From JAWXVD01 sp044425705 (GTDB lineage: Bacteria > Bacillota > Clostridia > Lachnospirales > Lachnospiraceae), in NCBI GenBank assembly GCA_044425705.1, contig JAWXVD010000041.1, positions 1 to 25,202 of the forward strand: a stretch of DNA of 25,202 nucleotides, read 5' to 3'. Both the position numbers and the translations under genes were made by a program. The first letter of the stretch is position 1, and the number at the start of each line of letters is the position of its first letter. Below, in pieces: positions 1 to 6,490 of the stretch. The notes under the pieces were generated by a model. That model was not told the DNA's origin. It saw only the letters and a list, made by a program, of their open reading frames with translations, and did no database searches.

Positions 1-164
1 ATCTTGTATTGCCACCAGTAGGTTGTGGATTTGCGGCTCGTTGTAATAACTGTATGAAAATATGTAAAAAGATGCAACCACCAACATATCAATCATCAAA
101 ATATCACAATGTATCTTGTTGGTTAGAACATAAAGATTGTCCAGAAGCAAAGGAGGCGAAATAA
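1..164 (+). CDS. oppD: Oligopeptide ABC transporter ATP-binding protein, C-terminal end (OppD-like, partial)
   Basis: Only the last 53 codons are present, read from base 3 to the TAA at 162-164. The visible stretch holds the cysteine-rich tail found after the ATPase domain of OppD/DppD-type subunits (CGFAARCNNCMKIC, then a later CWLEH), the usual oligopeptide-transporter C-terminal extension. It has no ATPase motif because the gene starts before the window. Its stop overlaps the oppF start (TAATG), and the oppF ribosome binding site lies inside its last codons, so the two are translationally coupled and belong to one operon. Assignment as OppD rather than DppD rests on order (D before F) and is an inference; the paralog could carry either name. 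Confidence 0.8.
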   Translation, partial: LVLPPVGCGFAARCNNCMKICKKMQPPTYQSSKYHNVSCWLEHKDCPEAKEAK

Positions 165-1123
165 TGGAAAACAACAAACTCCTTGTCTTAGAAGACGTAA
201 GTAAAATTTTTAAAGTAGAAGGTGGTAAACTTCATGCGGTAAGTAATGTATCGCTTTATATTAATAAAGGAGAAACATTAGGCATCGTTGGAGAGAGCGG
301 TTGTGGAAAATCTACACTAGGCCGTGTGATTATGGGAATCTATAATCCGTCAAAAGGAACGATTTCTTTTAATGGAGAAGATGTAAAGATTCATAATAAT
401 AAATCACGTTTAGAATACGCAAAAAAAGCACAGATGATTTTTCAAGATCCATATGCCTCATTGGATTCGCGTATGACTGTAGGAAGTATTATAGCAGAAG
501 GCATGGAAGTGCATGGTATGTTTGATGCTGCAGGCAGAAAAGAACGCGTAAAAGAACTATTAGAGCTTGTAGGTCTTAATGCAGAGCATGCAAACCGTTT
601 TCCTCACGAATTTTCGGGTGGACAACGTCAACGTATCGGTATTGCTAGAGCCTTAGCTATTGAACCAGAGTTTATCGTATGTGATGAACCAATTTCAGCA
701 CTTGATGTTTCTATTCAAAGTCAAGTTATTAATTTATTACGTGATTTACAAAAAGAATTAGGATTAACATATATGTTTATTGCCCATGATTTAAATATTG
801 TAAAATATATTTCAGATAGAATTGCTGTTATGTATTTGGGTAGTGTGGTTGAACTTGCAAGTAGCGATGAGATGTATGAACACACTCTTCATCCATACAG
901 CCAAGCACTTTTATCAGCTGTGCCGATTGCAGATCCAGAATTGGCAAAAAAATCAGAACGTATTTTGTTGGAAGGTGATATTCCAAGTCCAATCAATCCA
1001 AAACCAGGGTGTAAATTTGCTAGCAGATGTCCGAAAGCAACAGACAAATGTAGAAAAGATACACCACAATTGGTTGAAGTGAGACCAGAACATTTTGTTG
1101 CATGTCATTACGTGCAAGCATAG
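164..1123 (+). CDS. oppF: Oligopeptide ABC transporter ATP-binding protein OppF
   Basis: A 319-residue cytoplasmic ATPase that powers oligopeptide (or dipeptide) import together with the upstream OppD-like subunit and membrane and binding proteins outside the window. Walker A is GESGCGKST at residues 43-51, followed by a Q-loop (MIFQDPYASLD), the signature FSGGQRQRIGIARAL, Walker B with FIVCDEP, and the switch histidine in FIAHDL. The C-terminal oligopeptide-transporter extension contains the typical CKFASRCPKATDKC and a final VACHY. The ATG at 164 is chosen over an earlier TTG at 137 because AAGGAGG at 150-156 has correct spacing to it. It is the last gene of its operon, followed by a strong terminator. 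Substrate (oligo- versus dipeptides) cannot be told from sequence. Confidence 0.93.
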   Translation: MENNKLLVLEDVSKIFKVEGGKLHAVSNVSLYINKGETLGIVGESGCGKSTLGRVIMGIYNPSKGTISFNGEDVKIHNNKSRLEYAKKAQMIFQDPYASLDSRMTVGSIIAEGMEVHGMFDAAGRKERVKELLELVGLNAEHANRFPHEFSGGQRQRIGIARALAIEPEFIVCDEPISALDVSIQSQVINLLRDLQKELGLTYMFIAHDLNIVKYISDRIAVMYLGSVVELASSDEMYEHTLHPYSQALLSAVPIADPELAKKSERILLEGDIPSPINPKPGCKFASRCPKATDKCRKDTPQLVEVRPEHFVACHYVQA

Positions 1124-1138
1124 ATATAAATCTTGCAT

Positions 1139-1169
1139 AAAATACCATCCATATAGTGGGTGGTATTTT
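1139..1169 (+). terminator. Rho-independent terminator after oppF
   Basis: AAAATACCATCC (1139-1150) pairs with GGGTGGTATTTT (1158-1169), a 12-bp stem with one T-G wobble and a 7-base loop, ending in a T run. It lies 15 bases after the oppF stop and closes the transporter operon. Confidence 0.85.
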
Positions 1170-1173
1170 ATAT

Positions 1174-1240
1174 GTAATAGTTCAGCTATACATGCTCGCG
1201 AGGTGTTTTTATACGTTACAGGTCACGGGTGAACTATAAC
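1174..1240. repeat. Dispersed hairpin repeat, family 1, expanded-loop copy
   Basis: ATAGTTCA at 1177-1184 is the exact reverse complement of TGAACTAT at 1230-1237. The pairing continues outward with GT/AC after one mismatch, and about 45 bases lie between the arms. Arm sequence and layout resemble the hairpin at 3998-4028 between rnr and smpB (GTTCAGC at the left arm, TGAA-TA-GTTAC-like right arm). The interior contains a small palindrome CTCGCGAG. No coding potential is seen. Function unknown; it may be a REP-like or miniature mobile repeat. Confidence 0.45.
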
Positions 1241-1268
1241 TTTTATGTGTATATATGTTAAAAAGTAG

Positions 1269-1380
1269 TTGAATTATAGCGTATGGTGTGGTAAGATAGT
1301 TTGTACGTAAGATTGAAGGTAGTACAATGATTAAGTTTCAAATGATGAGATTCATTATGAGTGATATTGTTAAGTATAAT
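1269..1380 (+). promoter_or_regulatory. Candidate sigma-A promoters for secG
   Basis: Two candidates lie between the oppF terminator and secG. One is TTGAAT (1269-1274), 17 bases, TAAGAT (1292-1297). The other has a perfect TATAAT at 1375-1380 with a weak TTCATT 18 bases upstream, 37 bases before the secG start. At least one is expected because the operon before it is terminated; which is used cannot be decided from sequence. Confidence 0.35.
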
Positions 1381-1417
1381 GAAATAATCGGATTTTAAGA
1401 GGATGGAGACTAGTAAT

Positions 1418-1657
1418 ATGGGAGTTTTAAGAGTTGTTTTAACAGTAATATTTATTATCGTATGTATCGCTTTAGCGGCGTTAGTATTAATGCAAGAAGG
1501 AAAATCAGCAGGTTTAGGTTCAATTGGTGGAGCAGCAGAATCATATTGGGGTAAGAATAAAGGTCGTTCTATGGAAGGTTCTTTAGTAAAAATCACAAAG
1601 ATTTTAGCTATCGCATTTATTGTACTTGCGGCAGTATTGAATTTATCAGTTTTTTAA
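1418..1657 (+). CDS. secG: Preprotein translocase subunit SecG
   Basis: A 79-residue inner-membrane protein of the SecYEG channel, which stimulates SecA-driven export. It has two membrane segments (about residues 4-25 and 58-76). Between them is the family's conserved loop, LMQEGKSAGLGSIGGAAES, followed by the basic stretch WGKNKGRSMEG. The ATG at 1418 is preferred over ATG 1403: the GGATGGAG at 1401-1408 gives a nine-base spacing to 1418 but overlaps 1403. It precedes rnr and smpB, a gene order common in Clostridia. Length and topology match the family. A terminator lies between secG and rnr. Confidence 0.93.
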   Translation: MGVLRVVLTVIFIIVCIALAALVLMQEGKSAGLGSIGGAAESYWGKNKGRSMEGSLVKITKILAIAFIVLAAVLNLSVF

Positions 1658-1670
1658 GTTGAATGGTTAA

Positions 1671-1716
1671 ATTCAGTGATTTCACGTTCTTGTGAGAGTG
1701 AAATCGTAGACATAGA
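1671..1716. repeat. Dispersed hairpin repeat, family 2, copy 1
   Basis: GATTTCAC (1678-1685) and GTGAAATC (1698-1705) form an 8-bp perfect inverted repeat around a 12-base centre containing CTTGTGAG. The same pattern occurs at 12776-12827 (GTGATTTCAC, CTTGTAAG, GTGAAATCAC) and, more diverged, at 22879-22929. All three are intergenic. Confidence 0.5.
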
Positions 1717-1796
1717 GGGTTATAGTTTGTTTCAGACCCTGTAATGTATATACTTGATGGCTATTTTATTTGATAGCTTACATGATGACTGTGTAG

Positions 1797-1829
1797 AACA
1801 CTCTTGTAGATAAGGCAAGGGTGTTTTTT
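1797..1829 (+). terminator. Rho-independent terminator between secG and rnr
   Basis: AACACTCTTG (1797-1806) pairs with CAAGGGTGTT (1816-1825), a 10-bp stem with one T-G wobble, followed by a run of T to 1829. It sits only 24 bases before the rnr start codon, so rnr must be expressed by partial read-through of this site unless a promoter overlaps it. Confidence 0.8.
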
Positions 1830-1853
1830 ATTATTTATTAGGAAAAGGAAGTA

Positions 1854-3998
1854 ATGAAGAAAATTTATAAAGAACGAAAAGAAATGATTTTAGAATTAAT
1901 GGACAATGAGTTATATGTCCCAATGAAAGAAAAAGAGCTTGCTATATTTTTGCAAGTAAAGAAAGAAGATAGAGAAGCATTAAAAGAAATATTAGATTCT
2001 CTACTTTTAAGTGGAAGGATTCAGATTAGTAAACGTGGAAAATACTCTAGAGCAGACGAGAAGATAGTTGTAGAAGGCATTACAGGTACTTTTATTAGCC
2101 ATCCCAAAGGCTTTGGATTTGTAGAAGTAGAGGGACAAGCTGAGGATTTTTATATTCCTGAAAATCAAGTAAACGGTGCTTTTCATTTGGATGTGGTAGC
2201 TGTAGAATTATTACAAAATAAAAGTGGGAAAAGACAGGAAGCAAAGATTGTAAAGATCATAGAACATGGTACTACTAAAATAGTAGGAACATATGAAAAA
2301 AGTACCAAAAATTTTGGCTTCGTGATTCCGGATAATGTGAAACTATCTTCTGATATTTTTATCCCTATGGAACGTTCCAAAGGAGCGGTAGAGGGTCACA
2401 AAGTAGTGCTGGAATTGACAGAATATGGAAATAATGGAAGGAAACCAGAAGGAAAAATAGTAGAGATTCTAGGTCATGTAAATGATCCAGGTGTAGATAT
2501 CATGTCTATTGTAAGAGGTTTTGATTTACCAGTTGAATTTCCAGAGAAAGTCATGAATCAAATAGAGCGTGTAGCCAAAGAAGTATCGGAAGCAGATAGA
2601 AATGGTAGAACAGATTTAAGAGATGTATTGATGGTAACTATCGATGGGGAAGATGCGAAAGATTTAGATGATGCGGTGAGTTTATCTATGGACGGTGATA
2701 ATTATGTATTGGGTGTACATATTGCAGATGTAACTAATTATGTACAAGAAAAATCAGCCCTTGATAGAGAAGCCTTAACAAGGGGCACCAGCGTTTATTT
2801 GGTAGATCGTGTGATTCCTATGTTGCCACATAAATTATCTAACGGTATCTGTTCTTTAAATGCCAAAGAAGATCGCTTATCATTAAGCTGTATTATGACC
2901 ATCAATCCAAAGGGTGAAGTGATTGATCATGAAATAGCAGAAACTGTCATTCATGTAGATGAGAGAATGACTTATACCTCTGTAAAGAAAATTTTAGAAG
3001 ATAAAGACGAAGTAGAACGAGAACAATATGCTGCATTAGTACCTATGTTTGAACAAATGGGTGAATTGTCAAATATTCTTAGAAAAAGACGTAAAAAAAG
3101 AGGAGCCATTGACTTTGATTTCCCAGAAACGAAAATCATATTAGACAAAGAAGGTCATCCACTAGAAATCAAACCTTATGAAAGAAATGTGGCAACTAAA
3201 TTAATTGAAGATTTTATGCTACTGGCAAATGAAACAGTGGCGCAACACTTTTATTGGATAGAAAGTCCTTTTGTTTATCGAACACATGATACACCAGATC
3301 CAGAAAAGATTGAAAAATTAGGAACTTTCATTTATAATTTTGGATATCATATTAAAATCAATAAAGAAGAAGTGCATCCAAAAGAATTACAAAAATTGTT
3401 GCTTAACATTGAGGGTACACCAGAAGAAGCCTTGATTTCCAGATTAACTTTGAGAAGTATGAAGCAAGCAAAATATTCTACAGTGAATGGTGGACATTTT
3501 GGATTGGCAGGGGAATACTATTGTCATTTTACATCGCCTATTAGAAGATATCCTGATTTGCAAATTCATAGAATTATCAAGGAGCATGTCCGTGGTAGAA
3601 TGAAAAAGGAAAGAAAAGAGCATTATGAAGCTATCTTAGAATCGGTAGCGACCCAATCATCTAAAATGGAACGTCGTGCAGAGGAAGCAGAACGAGAGAC
3701 TAATAAACTGAAAAAAGTAGAATATATGGAATCTCATATAGGAGAAGTCTTTGAAGGTGTAGTGTCGGGTGTTACTTCATGGGGAATTTATGTAGAGTTA
3801 CCTAATACGGTAGAGGGTATGGTTCATGTTGCGAAATTACCTGGTGATTATTTTAATTATGATGAAACAGCTTATGAAATGGTTGGAGAAAAAACTGGTA
3901 TCAGATATAAACTGGGACAGACTGTAAAAGTTTGTGTAGCAGAAACAGATAAAATTATGAGAAATATTGATTTTGATATTGTAATTGATGAAGAATAG
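1854..3998 (+). CDS. rnr: Ribonuclease R
   Basis: A 714-residue 3'-to-5' exoribonuclease of the RNB/RNase II superfamily that degrades structured RNA, including defective mRNA released by trans-translation. Domain order: winged-helix N-terminus (about 1-65), two cold-shock OB domains (GTFISHPKGFGFVEVEG near 78-94; GTYEKSTKNFGFVIPD near 145-160), the RNB catalytic domain (about 250-590), and a C-terminal S1 domain from about 625. The metal-binding aspartates are visible in DGEDAKDLDDAV (D264, D270, D272, D273), and TSPIRRYPDLQIHR is the usual RNB C-terminal motif. GGAAAAGGAA ends four bases before the ATG. smpB and tmRNA follow, matching RNase R's known work with them. Length is normal for Firmicutes. 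Confidence 0.96.
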   Translation: MKKIYKERKEMILELMDNELYVPMKEKELAIFLQVKKEDREALKEILDSLLLSGRIQISKRGKYSRADEKIVVEGITGTFISHPKGFGFVEVEGQAEDFYIPENQVNGAFHLDVVAVELLQNKSGKRQEAKIVKIIEHGTTKIVGTYEKSTKNFGFVIPDNVKLSSDIFIPMERSKGAVEGHKVVLELTEYGNNGRKPEGKIVEILGHVNDPGVDIMSIVRGFDLPVEFPEKVMNQIERVAKEVSEADRNGRTDLRDVLMVTIDGEDAKDLDDAVSLSMDGDNYVLGVHIADVTNYVQEKSALDREALTRGTSVYLVDRVIPMLPHKLSNGICSLNAKEDRLSLSCIMTINPKGEVIDHEIAETVIHVDERMTYTSVKKILEDKDEVEREQYAALVPMFEQMGELSNILRKRRKKRGAIDFDFPETKIILDKEGHPLEIKPYERNVATKLIEDFMLLANETVAQHFYWIESPFVYRTHDTPDPEKIEKLGTFIYNFGYHIKINKEEVHPKELQKLLLNIEGTPEEALISRLTLRSMKQAKYSTVNGGHFGLAGEYYCHFTSPIRRYPDLQIHRIIKEHVRGRMKKERKEHYEAILESVATQSSKMERRAEEAERETNKLKKVEYMESHIGEVFEGVVSGVTSWGIYVELPNTVEGMVHVAKLPGDYFNYDETAYEMVGEKTGIRYKLGQTVKVCVAETDKIMRNIDFDIVIDEE

Positions 3999-4028
3999 TA
4001 ACAGTTCAGCTTGCGGCTGAATAGTTAC
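3998..4028. repeat. Hairpin repeat, family 1, between rnr and smpB
   Basis: GTAACAGTTCAGC (3998-4010) pairs with GCTGAATAGTTAC (4016-4028) around the five-base loop TTGCG; one A-A mismatch and one wobble are tolerated. It starts at the last base of the rnr stop codon. No T run follows, so it is more likely an mRNA-stabilising hairpin or REP-like repeat than a terminator. It resembles the element at 1174-1240. Confidence 0.6.
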
Positions 4029-4056
4029 GAAGAGTAGAGGAAGGTATGGTTATTTT

Positions 4057-4524
4057 ATGGCGAAACAAGCGATGAAGTTAGTAGCAAATAATAAAAAGGC
4101 ATATCATGATTATTTTGTAGATGAAAAATTCGAAGCAGGTCTAGTCCTTCATGGAACAGAAGTGAAATCGTTGAGACTTGGAAAATGTAGTATCAAGGAA
4201 GCATTTATCCGTATTGAAAATGGAGAAATGTTTATTTATAGTATGCATGTTAGTCCTTATGAAAAAGGAAATATCTTTAATAAGGATCCTCTTCGAGTGA
4301 AGAAATTACTATTCCATAAATATGAAATTGATAAAATGCTAGGTAAAATCAAAGAAAAAGGTTTTACCATCGTTCCTCTGCAAGTATATTTTAAAGATGG
4401 AAGAGCAAAAATAGAAATAGGTTTATGTCGTGGTAAGAAATTGTATGATAAACGTCAAGATATTGCGAAGAAAGATCAAAAAAGAGAAGCGGAAAAAGAG
4501 TTCAAAATTAGAAACTTTGGATAA
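4057..4524 (+). CDS. smpB: SsrA-binding protein SmpB
   Basis: A 155-residue cytoplasmic protein that binds the tRNA-like part of tmRNA and carries it to stalled ribosomes. The OB-fold core is recognised by VANNKKAYHDYFVDEKFEAG, GTEVKSLR (about residues 34-41), the central FIYSMHVSPYEKGN, and GLCRGKKLYDKR. The C-terminal tail from residue 135 is basic (KKDQKREAEKEFKIRNFG), as expected for the part that enters the empty mRNA channel. AGGAAGG at 4038-4044 is the ribosome binding site, with a slightly long 12-base gap. It lies 58 bases after rnr and 143 bases before tmRNA, so all three trans-translation components are adjacent. Length is typical. Confidence 0.97.
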   Translation: MAKQAMKLVANNKKAYHDYFVDEKFEAGLVLHGTEVKSLRLGKCSIKEAFIRIENGEMFIYSMHVSPYEKGNIFNKDPLRVKKLLFHKYEIDKMLGKIKEKGFTIVPLQVYFKDGRAKIEIGLCRGKKLYDKRQDIAKKDQKREAEKEFKIRNFG

Positions 4525-4614
4525 ACAAGCTCTGTTTGTACAGCACAATGTAATTTTATATAGTGCGTAAGAAAAAGGCAAATAAATTAATCATAAAATT
4601 TAAGAAATGAAATA

Positions 4615-4643
4615 TTGCATTTTACTGGTAATTGCGTTAAAAT
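4615..4643 (+). promoter_or_regulatory. Sigma-A promoter of tmRNA
   Basis: TTGCAT (4615-4620), a 17-base spacer, then TAAAAT (4638-4643). Transcription would start near 4650, about 18 bases before the mature 5' end, which fits RNase P processing of a short leader. tmRNA can therefore be transcribed separately from smpB. Confidence 0.6.
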
Positions 4644-4667
4644 AAGCAAGCACCATAAAATAAATAA

Positions 4668-5000
4668 GGGCTAGTCAAGGTTTCGACGGGGTCTTTGAAG
4701 CTGGAGAAGCAAGCCGTTGCGATACGTTAAACGCAAATTTAAAATTAAACGCTGAAGATAATTTAGCTTACGCTGCCTAGTGGCAGTTGCCACTCTTAAG
4801 TCACCTATAGCTTAAGTTTGGTATCGACTTTATAGGAAACGACACTTGCAAAGCTTTGAGCATGTGGGCGTATTATGAAGCTACTAAAACCGTAATCGTG
4901 TTAATTCGAGTGCGGCGGAGGGAATGTCAATCAATTAACTAAGCTTGTAGAAGTACAGGGGATGGGGTTTCGGACACGGGTTCGACTCCCGTCTAGTCCA
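4668..5000 (+). ncRNA. ssrA: tmRNA (transfer-messenger RNA)
   Basis: The molecule is charged with alanine, enters stalled ribosomes with SmpB and supplies a short reading frame that tags the unfinished protein for degradation. The 5' end GGGCTAG pairs with CTAGTCC at 4993-4999 to form the acceptor stem; the third pair is G-T, the alanine identity pair. A 3' T-loop GGTTCGACTCC is present, and the discriminator is A at 5000. CCA is not encoded. The tag frame runs from resume codon GCA (4733) to TAG (4778-4780) and encodes ANLKLNAEDNLAYAA, ending in the protease-recognised AYAA type. The 5' TTCGACGGGG is also conserved. Total length is 333 bases. A diverged second copy of its 3' end lies at 7822-7853. 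Confidence 0.97.
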
Positions 5001-5007
5001 TATAATT

Positions 5008-5043
5008 AGCCTTGTGAAACAATAGTTTCATGAGGCTGATTTT
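5008..5043 (+). terminator. Rho-independent terminator of tmRNA
   Basis: AGCCTTGTGAAAC (5008-5020) pairs along all 13 positions (two G-T wobbles) with GTTTCATGAGGCT (5025-5037), followed by GATTTTAT. A diverged but equally well paired copy is at 7861-7897. Confidence 0.88.
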
Positions 5044-5209
5044 ATAAAAAAACAAAGTGTAAGAATTTTTAATGGGATGGAACGTGTATGGATGGATTAA
5101 AGCTGAAAAATGAGATTTTATACAGGTTAATTTGTTTCTTACGAGAAACCCTTTCATAAATGAAAGAGATACAAGTTGTCAGACTGAGAAAAGAAGAGGA
5201 GAGATAAAT

Positions 5210-5629
5210 ATGCACTTTGTAGAAATGAAAATATGTGAAAAAGTAGGTAAAATAATAGTAGAATGTCAAAAAAATTATCAGAAGGATGATTTGTTGTTGG
5301 TACGCACATGGTTGTTATCGGATACTTATGCCAAAATACTAGATGAGGATGTAGTACTTTGTTCACAAGCAGTAACATATATAGCAAAGGTATTCATGGA
5401 AGAAAATAAAAATAGGATGATAGAAAACATAAAACCACAAGTGATATCAAGTGAAATTTTATATTGGTTTGGATATTTGATAACATATTGGTGTATAGAA
5501 TATAATGAATTACCAAAAAATATTGCTTATAGCTATAATATTTCTAGTATATTAGAGTCATATGAAGTTTTACATTCATTAAGTATAAAGACAGAAATAA
5601 GTAAAATAAAGGAGGATTGTGTATTATGA
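5210..5629 (+). CDS. Small DUF3791-like protein, partner of the DUF3990 gene
   Basis: A 139-residue soluble protein, not firmly recognised. Its C-terminal half (about 82-130), with GYLITYWCIEYNELP and then ILESYEVLHSLSIKTEI, resembles DUF3791, a short domain in gut Firmicutes usually encoded next to DUF3990 genes; this is recalled family similarity, not a search result. The N-terminal half (LLVRTWLLSDTYAKILDED) is unassigned. AGGAGAG before the ATG at 5210 supports this start over an earlier in-frame codon at 5132. The stop overlaps the next gene's start (ATGA at 5626-5629), so the two are translationally coupled, as in many toxin-antitoxin pairs. By position it would be the antitoxin or a helper. 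That role is an inference. Confidence 0.6.
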   Translation: MHFVEMKICEKVGKIIVECQKNYQKDDLLLVRTWLLSDTYAKILDEDVVLCSQAVTYIAKVFMEENKNRMIENIKPQVISSEILYWFGYLITYWCIEYNELPKNIAYSYNISSILESYEVLHSLSIKTEISKIKEDCVL

Positions 5630-6243
5630 ATATGATAACAGTTTATCACGGATCAAACGTTGTGGTGAATAATCCTTCATTAACATATGGAAGAGATGAT
5701 GCGGATTTTGGTTCTGGCTTTTATGTGACTAGAGAAATTGAAATGGCAGAAAAGTGGGCGGCAAGAAAAAATAATTCAATCATCAATGTTTATGAAATTG
5801 ATTTAGATAATATAAATGGAATTGAATTTGGAATAGATAAAGGTTGGTTGGATTTTGTAGTACAAAATAGAAGTGGAAATAAACGAATGGAAATAGATCT
5901 GACAAACATAGATTATATTATGGGCGCTACTGCTGATGACAGGTTGTTTGCAATAATTGAACAATATGAAGAAAATTTAATAGAGGTAGATACTGCGATT
6001 CGGGCGATGAATGCGATGAAGATAGGCAATCAGATTTCCTTGATATCAGAATATGGAATATCAAATTTGAAATTTAATGAGTCATATGTTCTTTCACCAG
6101 AAAGAAAGGTGGAATTAAAACAATTAAACATACAGATGAGAAAAAAAACCAATGAAATTGTTGAAATGGTATTAAAAAATAGAATGAAAGAGAAAAATGC
6201 AATACCTGCACCACAGCCAGTAATTCATAAAAAAAGGAGCTGA
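5626..6243 (+). CDS. DUF3990 protein, ADP-ribosyltransferase-like (candidate toxin)
   Basis: A 205-residue soluble protein of the DUF3990 type. The N-terminal third has the family's hallmark layout: VYHGSN (residues 6-11), DFGSGFYVT (27-35), then AEKWA (41-45). These resemble the H and Y positions of ADP-ribosyltransferase folds. The middle carries DYIMGATADDRLFAII (96-111), and GNQISLISEYGISNLKF (134-150) ends the conserved region; the last 40 residues are a charged tail. A strong AAAGGAGG (5608-5615) serves the ATG at 5626. It overlaps the upstream DUF3791-like gene by four bases. The gene appears intact. NAD-dependent activity and toxicity are inferences from fold resemblance; the target is unknown. 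Confidence 0.72.
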   Translation: MNMITVYHGSNVVVNNPSLTYGRDDADFGSGFYVTREIEMAEKWAARKNNSIINVYEIDLDNINGIEFGIDKGWLDFVVQNRSGNKRMEIDLTNIDYIMGATADDRLFAIIEQYEENLIEVDTAIRAMNAMKIGNQISLISEYGISNLKFNESYVLSPERKVELKQLNIQMRKKTNEIVEMVLKNRMKEKNAIPAPQPVIHKKRS

Positions 6244-6293
6244 TGTACAAGGATACAATGTTAATAAATGACAGGTTAGTAAATGCGTTATAA
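6243..6293 (+). pseudogene. 16-codon open frame with a strong ribosome binding site; probable gene stub
   Basis: AAAAAGGAG at 6231-6239 sits just ahead of an ATG at 6243 that overlaps the DUF3990 stop (TGATG). The frame reads MYKDTMLINDRLVNAL and then stops at 6291-6293. The coupling signal is as good as that of a real third operon gene, but the frame ends at once. The simplest reading is that a third gene of the module was cut short by a deletion; a genuine tiny peptide is possible. Confidence 0.35.
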
Positions 6294-6307
6294 ATAGAAA
6301 ATTGTGA

Positions 6308-6423
6308 TATAAAATAAGAAAGGTGGAGTATAAACTCAATAAGACATTTCATTTTATAAATGATGGTAGTTATGATAATTTGACAGTTTTCAAACCAAAA
6401 TCAATCATCTTATAAAAAAATGA
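6308..6423 (+). pseudogene. Short coding remnant of unknown origin
   Basis: The frame from 6308 to the stop at 6419-6421 reads, in its second half, HFINDGSYDNLTVFKPKSI (from 6350). This looks like a piece of a folded protein rather than random sequence; similar NxTVF-P-I strings end several phage-associated and toxin domains. It has no convincing start and no length. It lies between the DUF3990 gene and a HipA-gene fragment, within a clearly decayed stretch. Confidence 0.25.
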
Positions 6424-6451
6424 TTAACAAGTACGATGATCCCCGAAAGAA
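6405..6451 (+). pseudogene. Fragment of a HipA-like gene 5' end
   Basis: About 47 bases match the start of the HipA-like gene at 8303-8349. The shared blocks are TCATCTTATAAAAAAA and TGATTAACAAGTAC, with one T missing, one C added and a few substitutions. The missing T breaks the frame. Nothing of the rest of that gene follows; a different kinase-like gene starts at 6491. This is a leftover of a second copy of the 8000-9450 module. Confidence 0.6.
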
Positions 6452-6490
6452 GTGAGTTTTTGCCAATGCTGTGGCAGAAAGAGGTAGATT

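Noticed and set aside
5154..5387. Minus-strand open frames opposite the DUF3791-like gene
   Set aside because: No ribosome binding site, composition mirrors the coding strand opposite, and the plus-strand gene has clear family motifs and coupling.
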